Translations under genes and position numbers: made by a program
Shown: positions 51,525 through 58,132 of the stretch, one piece after another
Numbering within the stretch: position 1 is the first letter of the stretch
Layout of the letters: the number at the start of each line of letters is the position of its first letter
From: Bacillota bacterium
GTDB taxonomy: Bacteria > Bacillota > Clostridia > Christensenellales > JAEXRW01
Length of the DNA: 64,000 nucleotides
Reading direction: 5' to 3'
NCBI GenBank assembly: GCA_023454175.1
Contig: JAEXRW010000025.1
Span: 62,001 to 126,000 of the forward strand
Notes under the pieces: model-generated
What the model was told of the DNA's origin: nothing
Databases searched by the model: none
The model's input: only the letters and a program-made list of their open reading frames with translations

Positions 51525-51921
51525 GTCTGGAAAGCCCGCAGCTTGAGACCCCGGTGAACCGGGGTATGGGGTACAGTAAAGCTACAGCTATGCCTAGAAA
51601 TCAAAAGGTCAATGCAAGCGGCAGAACCAGGCATGATTCCGCACCCACCTTTAGGCGTTGATCGTCAGGAGCATCAGTGGTTACCCATCTGCATTGCCTT
51701 CATTGATCCCCAACAAGGGCCCCGCGCCATGCCTGCTTCACCCAGCCGGGACGCAAGGGCGGAGACAACCTGCTGTAATCAGCATGCAGTGTACAAAGAT
51801 GAAAAAAAGCTTTACCCGGCTAACAACTTATGATCAACTCAGAAATGCAAGATAACGGCATTGAAAATGGTAAATAATTATAATTCAATGCTATAAACAG
51901 GAAATAATGACCGAAAATGTG

Positions 51922-51950
51922 TTGACAAGACGGCGAAATGGGGATAAAAT
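51922..51950 (+). promoter_or_regulatory. Promoter of the tandem-riboswitch transcript
   Basis: TTGACA (51922-51927), 17-bp spacer, TAAAAT (51945-51950). Confidence 0.82.
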
Positions 51951-51965
51951 GATGCCAGACATAGT

Positions 51966-52062
51966 TTTCAAACGATAAACGGCAAACCCGGGGAAACCCG
52001 GCGACGCAAAGCTACAGGGCCTGGAGCGGGGAACCGCCAGCTGGCAGCCAGTTACCGAAAGG
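51966..52062 (+). ncRNA. Cyclic di-GMP-I riboswitch, first of tandem pair
   Basis: Reads GGCAAACCCGGGGAAACCCGG, then CGACGCAAAGC, TACAGGGCCTGG and GGCAGCCAGTTACCG. This is the GEMM-I core with P2 and GAAA loop, the invariant GACGCAAAGC, and a P3 ending in GGCAGCC. Outer boundaries are approximate. It is followed by a terminator at 52088-52121. Confidence 0.92.
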
Positions 52063-52087
52063 AAAGCGCAGATAAAGCGTTGCTATT

Positions 52088-52121
52088 GAAGCTTCCCTTT
52101 CACAAGAAGAGAAGCTTTTTC
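52088..52121 (+). terminator. Terminator between the two riboswitches
   Basis: GAAGCTTC pairs with GAAGCTT across a 15-nt loop and runs into TTTTTCAT. It probably serves as the expression platform of the first aptamer. Confidence 0.78.
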
Positions 52122-52130
52122 ATATTGCTT

Positions 52131-52245
52131 CACGAAAATGGCAAACCTACGGGAAACCGGGGGACGCAAAGCAAAGGGACCTAAACATCCCCAAAAACGC
52201 GCACGTGCAAACCTGCACGACGCGTTTGGGGTGCATGGCAGCCCG
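52131..52245 (+). ncRNA. Cyclic di-GMP-I riboswitch, second of tandem pair
   Basis: Reads ATGGCAAACCTACGGGAAACCGGGGGACGCAAAGC in pieces: GGCAAACC, GGGAAACC, GGGGACGCAAAGC, then GGGACCTAAAC and GCATGGCAGCCC. An unusually long P3 arm (CCCCAAA...CGCG-CACGTGCA-AACC-TGCACG-ACGCGTTTGGGG) is inserted. It ends 24 bp before the gene start, so it may act on translation rather than on a terminator. Confidence 0.9.
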
Positions 52246-52269
52246 GCCGCCGAAGGAAGTAATGCCGCT

Positions 52270-53241
52270 TTGAAAAACAGGGCAACCGCGCAAAATATAC
52301 GAACGATCCTCTTCATCATCGCCGTGCTGGTGCTGGGCGCGATGCTGGCTGCTTGCTCATCGGCCGCGGGAAGCGCCGGAACGACCGGATCCATATCCGG
52401 CGGCAAGGTCGTATCCATCTCAAAAGACAATATACCGCTGAGCGGACCGCAGGCATCGGAACTGGCGAAGCAGACCTTTGAAAACGGGTCCAACATCGAG
52501 GCGGCGTCCGTGGAAAACGGCACCGTCACGATCAACGCCAACCTGGCGGACAAGGGCATCATCGGCATCCGCGCGGACGTGCAGACGAGCCAGAGGCTGA
52601 AAGTAAAATCCAGCAAGGACGGAACGGATATCTATTACAACGTCTCCCCGGGCAGCATGAGCAAGATCCCGATGCAGATGGGGAACGGGCGTTACAGCAT
52701 CGAAGTGTATGAGAACATCTCGGGGACGAATTACAAGCAGCTGTACCACAAGGAAGTGGAAATCTATTTGGAAGACCCAAACAGCGTGTTCCTGTACTCC
52801 AACCAGGTGGTGGACTTCGAAAGCAAGGGCAAGGCAAACGAACTGGCGCTGGCGCTGACAAAGGATGCAGCGTGCGACGCCGACAAGATAAAGGCCATTT
52901 ACGACTATGTGACGAAGAACATCCGCTACGACAGCGACAAGATCAATACGGTGGATACCACCTACACCCCGGACGTGGACGCCATCCTCTCCGCCAACAC
53001 AGGCATCTGCTACGACTACGCTGCGGTGATGGCGGCGATGCTGCGGGAGGTGGGGGTGCCTACCAAGCTGGACAAGGGATACCGCAGCGACAATGTGAAC
53101 TACCACGCGTGGAACGAGGTGTACCTGAACGGGCAGTGGGTGATCCTGGATACAACGTTTGACGCGGCGGCGAGGCAGAGCGGGGAAGCGTGCAAGATGG
53201 AAAAAGACCCGGGGATGTACACGGTGGACAAGGTCTTTTAA
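52270..53241 (+). CDS. Transglutaminase-like lipoprotein
   Basis: The frame is open from 52138, but that part is riboswitch RNA. I place the start at the TTG at 52270 (MKNRATAQNIRTILF) with AGGAAG about ten bases upstream, giving a proper lipoprotein signal ending in lipobox LAAC; 323 residues. A beta-rich N-terminal region is followed by a Transglut_core domain with the full triad: Cys in ANTGICYDYAAVMAAMLREVG, His in NYHAWNEVYLNGQW, Asp in VILDTTFDAA. Such proteins act outside the cell as transglutaminases or papain-like proteases on surface proteins. Control by two c-di-GMP aptamers suggests a role in surface assembly or cleavage. Confidence 0.88.
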   Translation: MKNRATAQNIRTILFIIAVLVLGAMLAACSSAAGSAGTTGSISGGKVVSISKDNIPLSGPQASELAKQTFENGSNIEAASVENGTVTINANLADKGIIGIRADVQTSQRLKVKSSKDGTDIYYNVSPGSMSKIPMQMGNGRYSIEVYENISGTNYKQLYHKEVEIYLEDPNSVFLYSNQVVDFESKGKANELALALTKDAACDADKIKAIYDYVTKNIRYDSDKINTVDTTYTPDVDAILSANTGICYDYAAVMAAMLREVGVPTKLDKGYRSDNVNYHAWNEVYLNGQWVILDTTFDAAARQSGEACKMEKDPGMYTVDKVF

Positions 53242-53296
53242 TAATTAAGAGTTAAGAGTTAAGAATTAAGAATTGAGGAATGCCTTCGGCATGATC
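53239..53296. repeat. TTAAGAGTTAAGAATT repeat with GGAATGCCTTCGGCATGAT tail
   Basis: Starts at the stop codon of the transglutaminase gene. It shares the tail GAATGCCTTCGGCATGAT with 26243-26260. Confidence 0.72.
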
Positions 53297-53666
53297 TGAG
53301 CCGTGTGGGGAGAAAAAAAGCAGTACCTTCGGAGGCATTGTGTATAATCAACAGAGAACAATAGAGCGTTGCCAGTAATAAATCTGAAAACCTTACAAGA
53401 TTAGCGCAGGACGGTCTGTCATGAATATGGAAGTACGGCAGCTCTCTCCTCCTTTTGGCACATGGAATGCAGGTCTGCAGCCGGCATCCTGTGTGCCAAT
53501 TATTTTTGTCTGTTGCATGCATTAATGTGAACCCAGCTTCAGTAACAAAGGCTGCACTATTAATATTTAAAGTTAAATGAAGACACGGTCCCCTGCAACA
53601 GGTTCAATCCATCATCGAATAAGGAGCATAAACCCAATGTGAAGGCGGCCTTCGGGCTGATGGGTA
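53242..53666. other. Intergenic region between convergent genes
   Basis: Apart from the repeat at its left end I see no terminator with a clear U tract and no gene. An 87-codon minus-strand frame (53259-53522) looks non-coding. Confidence 0.45.
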
Positions 53667-54794
53667 TCACTCATATGCTTTGGCGAAGGCTTCGAGGAGG
53701 CCTTTTTCTTTTGCATAGCGGAAGATGGTATAGCGCGGGCGGACTTCCATGGCGTGCAGGAGGGAATCATGCAGCAGGGCACCGCCAACGCCGAGCATGG
53801 CAGGCGTCACCTTGCCGCCCGCCATGCGGAGGAGCGACTCCACCTCTTCGGCAGACGGCAGATCAATGCCTTTGGGCAGGTACGGCGCCATGCATTCGTA
53901 CAGGCGAAGCACGATGGGCGTGGCAACGCCGACTGCCGCGCCGTGGGAGATGTGGCCCAGACCGTTTTTCAGCATATCCGACTCCCAATAATGCGCCAGG
54001 TGATGCTCGGCGCCGGAGGCGGGACGGGAACAGCCCGACATGCCCATGGAGAGGCCGGCCAGCAGCAGCGCATCAAAGAGCGTGGCGGCCGCTTCCGGAC
54101 CCGTATTGCCTGAACGGACATTTCCGACGACGGAATCCAGGACTTCCCGCATGAGTCCGACGCAGAACGGACAATAGTACTCCCCGGTGACCTCGTGGGC
54201 CAGGACCCAGTCGGCCAGGGCGGTGTATTTGCCCAGGATATCCCCCACGCCCGCGGCATAGAGGCGCGTGGGCGCTGAAGCCAGCACGGCGGTATCGGCG
54301 AGGATGGCCAGGGGGTAGTGCGCGGGATGGGTCGTCTTCATCCCGTTCACCAGTAACGGGGAGTGGCTGGAGGCGTAGCCGTCCATGCTGGGGGCGGTGG
54401 CGCAGACGATATAGGGCCGGCCGGTCATAAAGGATATGAAACGGCAGAGGTCATTGATGGCGCCCGAGCCGACGGCCACGACCAGGCCGGCATCGGGCTG
54501 GAGATGCACGAGGATGGAACCCACCGCGCGCTCATCGGGGAGAAGCTCGCTATCCGGGAAGACAAAGGAATCCACGACCACATGGGCGGAAAGGATATCC
54601 GCAACGTTTTTGCCGCAGGCGGCGAACGTATTGACGTCTGCTACGAGGAGGACGCGGGAGACACCCGCAGGGATGCATTCGGGTAATTTCGAGAGCGCAT
54701 GGGGACCGACCTCGATACGCTGAATATCCACGCTGTGATGACGGCCGCACTCGCAGTCAAAGGAGGCCCCGGTAAAAGAGGAAGCTGAACGCAT
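53667..54794 (-). CDS. sn-Glycerol-1-phosphate dehydrogenase (AraM/EgsA type)
   Basis: ATG at 54794 with AGGGG eight bases upstream; 375 residues. The Fe-ADH_2-type dehydrogenase fold shows the nucleotide motif VAVGSGAINDLCRF, VCATAPSMDGYASSHSPLLVNG, and the zinc ligands Asp (AGVGDILGKYTALADW), His (SGAEHHLAHYWE) and His (GHISHGAAVG). This is the pattern of bacterial AraM and archaeal EgsA, which reduce dihydroxyacetone phosphate to sn-glycerol 1-phosphate. In bacteria the product feeds archaeal-type or heptaprenylglyceryl lipids. AraM is often near arabinose genes; none is adjacent here. It has its own promoter. Confidence 0.92.
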   Translation of the reverse strand: MRSASSFTGASFDCECGRHHSVDIQRIEVGPHALSKLPECIPAGVSRVLLVADVNTFAACGKNVADILSAHVVVDSFVFPDSELLPDERAVGSILVHLQPDAGLVVAVGSGAINDLCRFISFMTGRPYIVCATAPSMDGYASSHSPLLVNGMKTTHPAHYPLAILADTAVLASAPTRLYAAGVGDILGKYTALADWVLAHEVTGEYYCPFCVGLMREVLDSVVGNVRSGNTGPEAAATLFDALLLAGLSMGMSGCSRPASGAEHHLAHYWESDMLKNGLGHISHGAAVGVATPIVLRLYECMAPYLPKGIDLPSAEEVESLLRMAGGKVTPAMLGVGGALLHDSLLHAMEVRPRYTIFRYAKEKGLLEAFAKAYE

Positions 54795-54826
54795 CGTTTA
54801 TACCCCTGAAATAAAATAATACATCC

Positions 54827-54854
54827 ATTATAACGGAAAGAGGATGATATGCAA
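54827..54854 (-). promoter_or_regulatory. Promoter of the glycerol-1-phosphate dehydrogenase gene
   Basis: Minus strand: TTGCAT (54849-54854), 16-bp spacer, TATAAT (54827-54832). Confidence 0.75.
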
Positions 54855-54963
54855 AAGGTGTTATAACAATTACGGAACGTTTGTGTGTGTGCATAGTTCA
54901 AACTATTCATGCACGAATATCTACTGACGCCTGCACATACCCCCGGGGCCCGATTCAGCGACG

Positions 54964-55010
54964 TAACACGGTGCGACCGTGACACGGTGCGACCGTGACA
55001 TGGTGCGCCG
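54964..55010. repeat. Three tandem 16-bp units
   Basis: Unit T(A/G)ACACGGTGCGACCG occurs at 54964, 54980 and (with changes) 54996. A single related unit starts the second large repeat copy at 56510. Confidence 0.7.
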
Positions 55011-55210
55011 CTCGCTTCATTGAAAGGGGTTGGGGCTGTCCGCCTCACCGCTTCGCGGGCAACAGTCTTTGCTATTGTACAAACCATACCGGGCTTGTTC
55101 CCACCGTACTGCTATAAAAGTGCCACTGGCACTCTCTTATTAGCGCGGATGCGTCTCCAATGACAATCAACGGCATAACATTTCCAGCTGGTTTTGCATG
55201 GAAGGGTTGA
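54996..55210. repeat. Dispersed repeat, left copy flanking the EamA gene
   Basis: Shares blocks in the same order with 56510-56697: TGACA-GGTGCGCCG, TTGAAAGGGG, CCGCCTCACCGCTT, CCGGGCT-G-TCCCACC, ATGACAA-CAACGGCATAA, TTTCCAG, and TTTGCATGG-AGGGTT. The two copies are direct repeats about 1.5 kb apart. Confidence 0.75.
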
Positions 55211-55546
55211 GGAGCAGGTGATTGTAAAACGATAATCAGGGAACTTCTGAACGCAAGACAAAAGGCCAAGGCCTGCCATGCGGCTTCTCTCTACCATACA
55301 TGGAGGATGGTTCAGGAGATCTGTATACTCCTGGCAAGATGGGGCGCTGTGGACAGCGCCCCCTACGGATCGGACATCCAACCGAAACACGGAGAATGAC
55401 TCAAAACAAAGCAAATGCAGGCCAGGGGCCGATCCCCGGTATATGGAACCTTTTTCCCTGACAGATTTCCAAGAAAGGGACTGCACGGCGGGCGGAAAAG
55501 TGATATCATGTACGCGTTGACTTTTTATCGATTTCTGGGGGAAGAC

Positions 55547-56446
55547 ATGCAGAACAAGGCAAAGGGGCCGATCCTGATCGCTGCGACCGCCATCCTGTGG
55601 AGTTTCGGCGGTATCCTGATCAAACTCATCCCGTGGGACGCCATGACGATCGTGGGACTGCGCGCGATCTTCGCAGCGGCGGTGATGGCGATATACATGA
55701 AACGTGTGCGCATCACGTTTTCACCTTCCGTGATCCTGGGGGCGCTGTGCATCGCCGGAACCACCATCCTTTTCGTTTTTGCCAACAAGCTCACGACGGC
55801 GGCCAACGCCATCGTCCTGCAATACACCGCACCCATCTTCGTGGTCGTACTATCCCTCATCTTCCTCAAGAAGAAGCCAAAGGCTCTGGATATCGGCGCG
55901 GTGCTGGCGGCTGTGGCCGGGATGGCGCTTTTCTTTTTCGGCCAGCTCAAAGCGGACGCGCTGCTGGGGAACATCCTGGCGCTGCTTTCGGGTATCACCT
56001 TCGCGGGGGTATTCCTCATCAACCAGATGCCCAAGGCCAAGCCGGAAGAGTCCCTGCTGCTGGGGCACCTGATCAACGTGGCGGTGGGGATACCCTTCAT
56101 CATCACCCATGTAACATTCGAACCCGTGGCGTGGCTCTCCGTCACCCTGATGGGCATCTTCCAGCTGGGGATCGCATACGTGCTTTTTTCCATCGGGATC
56201 AAATATACCACGCCCATCTCCGCATCGCTGCTGGCGACACTGGAACCATTACTCAACCCCGTATGGGTATTCCTGATGACGGGGGAGCAGCCCGGGATGT
56301 GGGCGCTGATCGGCGCGGCGGTGGTGATCGTAAGCATCGTGGTGTACAGCGTACTATCCGCACGGAACGGGAAAAAGAACAAAACTATCGACACGGCGGG
56401 GGCGTTACCCGCGGAGGCGGAAGCACCACCGCCGGGGTCGCAGTAA
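55547..56446 (+). CDS. EamA-family (DMT superfamily) transporter
   Basis: The ATG at 55547 (MQNKAKGPILIAATAILWSFGG) has GGGGGA four bases upstream; the longer in-frame extension from 55415 is not supported. The 299 residues contain ten membrane helices in two homologous halves, each with an EamA pattern (ILIAATAILWSFGGILIKLIPWDAMTIVGLRAIFAAAVM; LLALLSGITFAGVFLIN...VAWLSVTLMGIFQLGIAYVLFSIGIKYTTPISASLLATLEPLLNPVWVFLMTGE). The short cytoplasmic tail is Ala/Pro-rich. The family exports amino acids or other metabolites; the substrate is unknown. The gene is flanked by the two copies of a direct repeat. Confidence 0.92.
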   Translation: MQNKAKGPILIAATAILWSFGGILIKLIPWDAMTIVGLRAIFAAAVMAIYMKRVRITFSPSVILGALCIAGTTILFVFANKLTTAANAIVLQYTAPIFVVVLSLIFLKKKPKALDIGAVLAAVAGMALFFFGQLKADALLGNILALLSGITFAGVFLINQMPKAKPEESLLLGHLINVAVGIPFIITHVTFEPVAWLSVTLMGIFQLGIAYVLFSIGIKYTTPISASLLATLEPLLNPVWVFLMTGEQPGMWALIGAAVVIVSIVVYSVLSARNGKKNKTIDTAGALPAEAEAPPPGSQ

Positions 56447-56509
56447 AGCTGTTAAAAATCCTTTCATAATCAATCCAAAATCATAGAGCGGGACCCAACT
56501 CCGCAGGCG

Positions 56510-56697
56510 TGACACGGTGCGCCGTGCTATCGTACGCCGTCCGGCTCCGTTGAAAGGGGCAGAGGGCTGCCCGCCTCACCGCTTTGCGGCCACAGATCAT
56601 GCCATTACATTTTATTGTGCCGGGCTCGATCCCACCCTCCCTTCCCATGACAACCAACGGCATAAAGTTTCCAGTTTCATTTGCATGGGAGGGTTTT
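56510..56697. repeat. Dispersed repeat, right copy flanking the EamA gene
   Basis: Direct repeat of 54996-55210, with a shorter middle. See that entry for shared blocks. Confidence 0.75.
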
Positions 56698-56849
56698 ATT
56701 GAAATGACTTTCAGGCCTGTGCAGACGACATTCAGAAGTAATAAGCATAAGACAAATCCAAATATCCGGGGCATCTTATAAAAGTGATAGAGCTATCCTA
56801 TCCTCATCCATCTAATCCAAAAAAGAATCGACATGGCACAGACATGACA

Positions 56850-56878
56850 TTTATATCGAACAAGTGTTCGCATATAAT
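56850..56878 (+). promoter_or_regulatory. SOS promoter with LexA box
   Basis: TTTATA (56850-56855), 17-bp spacer, TATAAT (56873-56878). The spacer contains CGAACAAGTGTTCG (56857-56870), an exact match to the Gram-positive LexA/DinR box CGAAC-N4-GTTCG. LexA bound here would block RNA polymerase, so the transcript should be induced by DNA damage. Confidence 0.9.
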
Positions 56879-57031
56879 CGTGGCAAGGGACAAGGATGGG
56901 GCCGTGAAAAGAGTATGATAGAAGCAGAAATAAACAGATACTGGATAATGCCGATGGAAGGTTTCAGGCGCCAGAGACGACAGCAAGTATGACCTGATCT
57001 TAATACAAAGGATACGGATGGAGTGAGGGAG

Positions 57032-57514
57032 ATGGCGGGAACGATGGAAGCGATCAAATTTGAAGCAATGGGTTTGCCGGGGGAAGGGAACGATACGACG
57101 GCGGAGTATGTGGACTATATGCTGCACAACTACCACGCGATCAAACGGGAGCTGGCGCAGCTGAAGCTGGAGCTGGAGCATTACGAAGCGGCGGGGGACG
57201 GGCTGCCGGGGCAGGGGTGCGGCGCGGGCATCTCGTACGTGCTGCGCAACGTGCAGAGAAGAATGAGCAGCGTGCCAAAGGAAAAGCTGGCGGCGATGGT
57301 GGGGGCGGGGGAACTGGAATTCAAAAAGCTCCACGCGGCCATCGAGACGCTGGACGAGGGGGTGCGCGGGGTGATCGAGGATATCTTCCTGGACAGGCTG
57401 AGCTGGGGGCAGGTGTGCGCGAGGCGGTATATCAGCCCGAACACACTGAACCGGTACAAGAAGCGGGGGATAAGCCAGATCGTGCGGGCGTTCTCGGCGT
57501 CGGAGATCAATTAA
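57032..57514 (+). CDS. Phage-type regulator, sigma region 4-like HTH (RinA/ArpU/DUF1492-like)
   Basis: ATG at 57032 with GGAG eight bases upstream; 160 residues. The N-terminal half is helical (TTAEYVDYMLHNYHAIKRELAQLKLELEHYEA), and the C-terminus is a sigma-70 region 4-like HTH (LDEGVRGVIEDIFLDRLSWGQVCARRYISPNTLNRYKKRGISQIV). This pattern recalls late-gene activators of Firmicute phages and their chromosomal relatives. No other phage gene is in the window, so this is a remnant or a domesticated regulator. The LexA-box promoter 160 bp upstream predicts induction by DNA damage. A GAGAATTGA repeat begins right at the stop codon. Confidence 0.8.
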   Translation: MAGTMEAIKFEAMGLPGEGNDTTAEYVDYMLHNYHAIKRELAQLKLELEHYEAAGDGLPGQGCGAGISYVLRNVQRRMSSVPKEKLAAMVGAGELEFKKLHAAIETLDEGVRGVIEDIFLDRLSWGQVCARRYISPNTLNRYKKRGISQIVRAFSASEIN

Positions 57515-57560
57515 AAAATTGAGAATTGAAAATTAAGAATTGAGAATCACCCTGCGGGGA
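57511..57560. repeat. GAGAATTGAAAATTAAGAATT repeat at a stop codon
   Basis: Units of GAGAATTGA/AAAATTAA run from the regulator stop codon to CACCCTGCGGGG. Similar to 29270-29300. Confidence 0.7.
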
Positions 57561-57631
57561 AGCCTGCGGGACCTATAGACGCTGTTTATACTGCATGCGC
57601 AAAGATCAGAAAGCAAAACAATTCAGGAATT

Positions 57632-57658
57632 GAAGGGGGCCGGAAGGTCCCCTTCTGC
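57632..57658 (+). terminator. Terminator-like hairpin left of repeat copy B
   Basis: GAAGGGG/CCCCTTC stem (57632-57638 / 57649-57655), followed by TGCTTGTC, which joins repeat copy B. Confidence 0.55.
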
Positions 57659-57834
57659 TTGTCAAAAAAGTGGCTATTCCACTTTTTTGAGTTTTACCAT
57701 GCAGAGAGTGTTCACCACAAACCTGCATGAGAGGTGTAATTTCTGACGTACACGCCGCCAGAAATGACGGATTTGATTTGTGATTTCATATTTAGCCAAT
57801 TGCTGTTTTTCACCCAAGGTTTTTGATAGCCTGA
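57659..57834 (+). repeat. Dispersed terminator-associated repeat, copy B (176 bp)
   Basis: Begins TTGTCAAAAAAGTGGCTATT and ends TTTTTGATAGCCTGA. Over nearly its whole length it matches copy A (36220-36432), and its 3' part matches copy C. Internal stems are AAAAAAGTGG/CCACTTTTTT and ATTTCTG...CAGAAAT. It is bounded by a GAAGG...CCTTC hairpin on each side. Confidence 0.87.
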
Positions 57835-57860
57835 AGGCCTTTACGGCCTTCTTTGTTTTG
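57833..57860 (+). terminator. Terminator right of repeat copy B
   Basis: GAAGGCC/GGCCTTC with loop TTTAC, then TTTGTTTTG. Confidence 0.8.
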
Positions 57861-58020
57861 GACCAGTTTCAAACCAAACAGGATATCAGGCGACTTGGAT
57901 CATCGGAAAATACTTGCTATAAGAAAGCGTTCAAGAGTACGATCATCCATTGTGGAAGTATATGGAGATACACTTCCACAAAATAGAATCAAAAATCACT
58001 TTGTCGTCGATTGTCTATCA

Positions 58021-58049
58021 TTGACGAATAATATATATACATGTAATAT
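58021..58049 (+). promoter_or_regulatory. Promoter of the NRPS gene
   Basis: TTGACG (58021-58026), 17-bp spacer, TAATAT (58044-58049). Confidence 0.65.
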
Positions 58050-58132
58050 TATTAATTAAGGCTCCGAAAAAACCCTACATTTTGGGATAATGCTCAAAAA
58101 TTAACTTGTGGAAAGGCGATAGGGAATAACCA

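Larger units (their letters stand above)
51324..52269. other. Intergenic region with repeat copy C and tandem riboswitches
   Basis: From left to right: terminator (51355-51384), dispersed repeat copy C (51403-51502), repeated hairpin (51503-51524), a stretch CCCCGGTGAACCGGGGTATGG (about 51550) that recalls the hairpin plus GGTACAG at 18152-18176, about 300 bp without features, then promoter and two riboswitches. Confidence 0.55.
54795..55546. other. Intergenic region with tandem repeat and first copy of a duplicated segment
   Basis: Contains the minus-strand promoter at 54827-54854, three 16-bp tandem units (54964-55010), and the first copy of a ~200-bp segment (54996-55210) repeated beyond the EamA gene. 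No gene is evident; short frames here cross the repeats. Confidence 0.5.
56447..57031. other. Intergenic region with right repeat copy and LexA-controlled leader
   Basis: After the repeat copy at 56510-56697 comes the SOS promoter (56850-56878). In its leader an ATG at 56915 opens a 25-codon frame (MIEAEINRYWIMPMEGFRRQ...) with AAGGATGGGG about 12 bases upstream; I regard this small peptide as possible but unproved. Confidence 0.45.
57515..58132. other. Intergenic region before the NRPS gene
   Basis: Contains the AT repeat, repeat copy B with its two flanking hairpins, about 160 bp of AT-rich sequence without a credible gene, and the NRPS promoter. Confidence 0.55.

Noticed and set aside
53639..54154. 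Plus-strand open frame opposite the glycerol-1-phosphate dehydrogenase
   Set aside because: Antisense to an enzyme with complete metal and nucleotide motifs; Arg/Pro/Gly-rich composition is typical of a shadow.
57780..58059. Short plus-strand frames in the AT-rich stretch before the NRPS
   Set aside because: They start inside repeat copy B or its terminator, have no ribosome-binding site, and end in promoter sequence.
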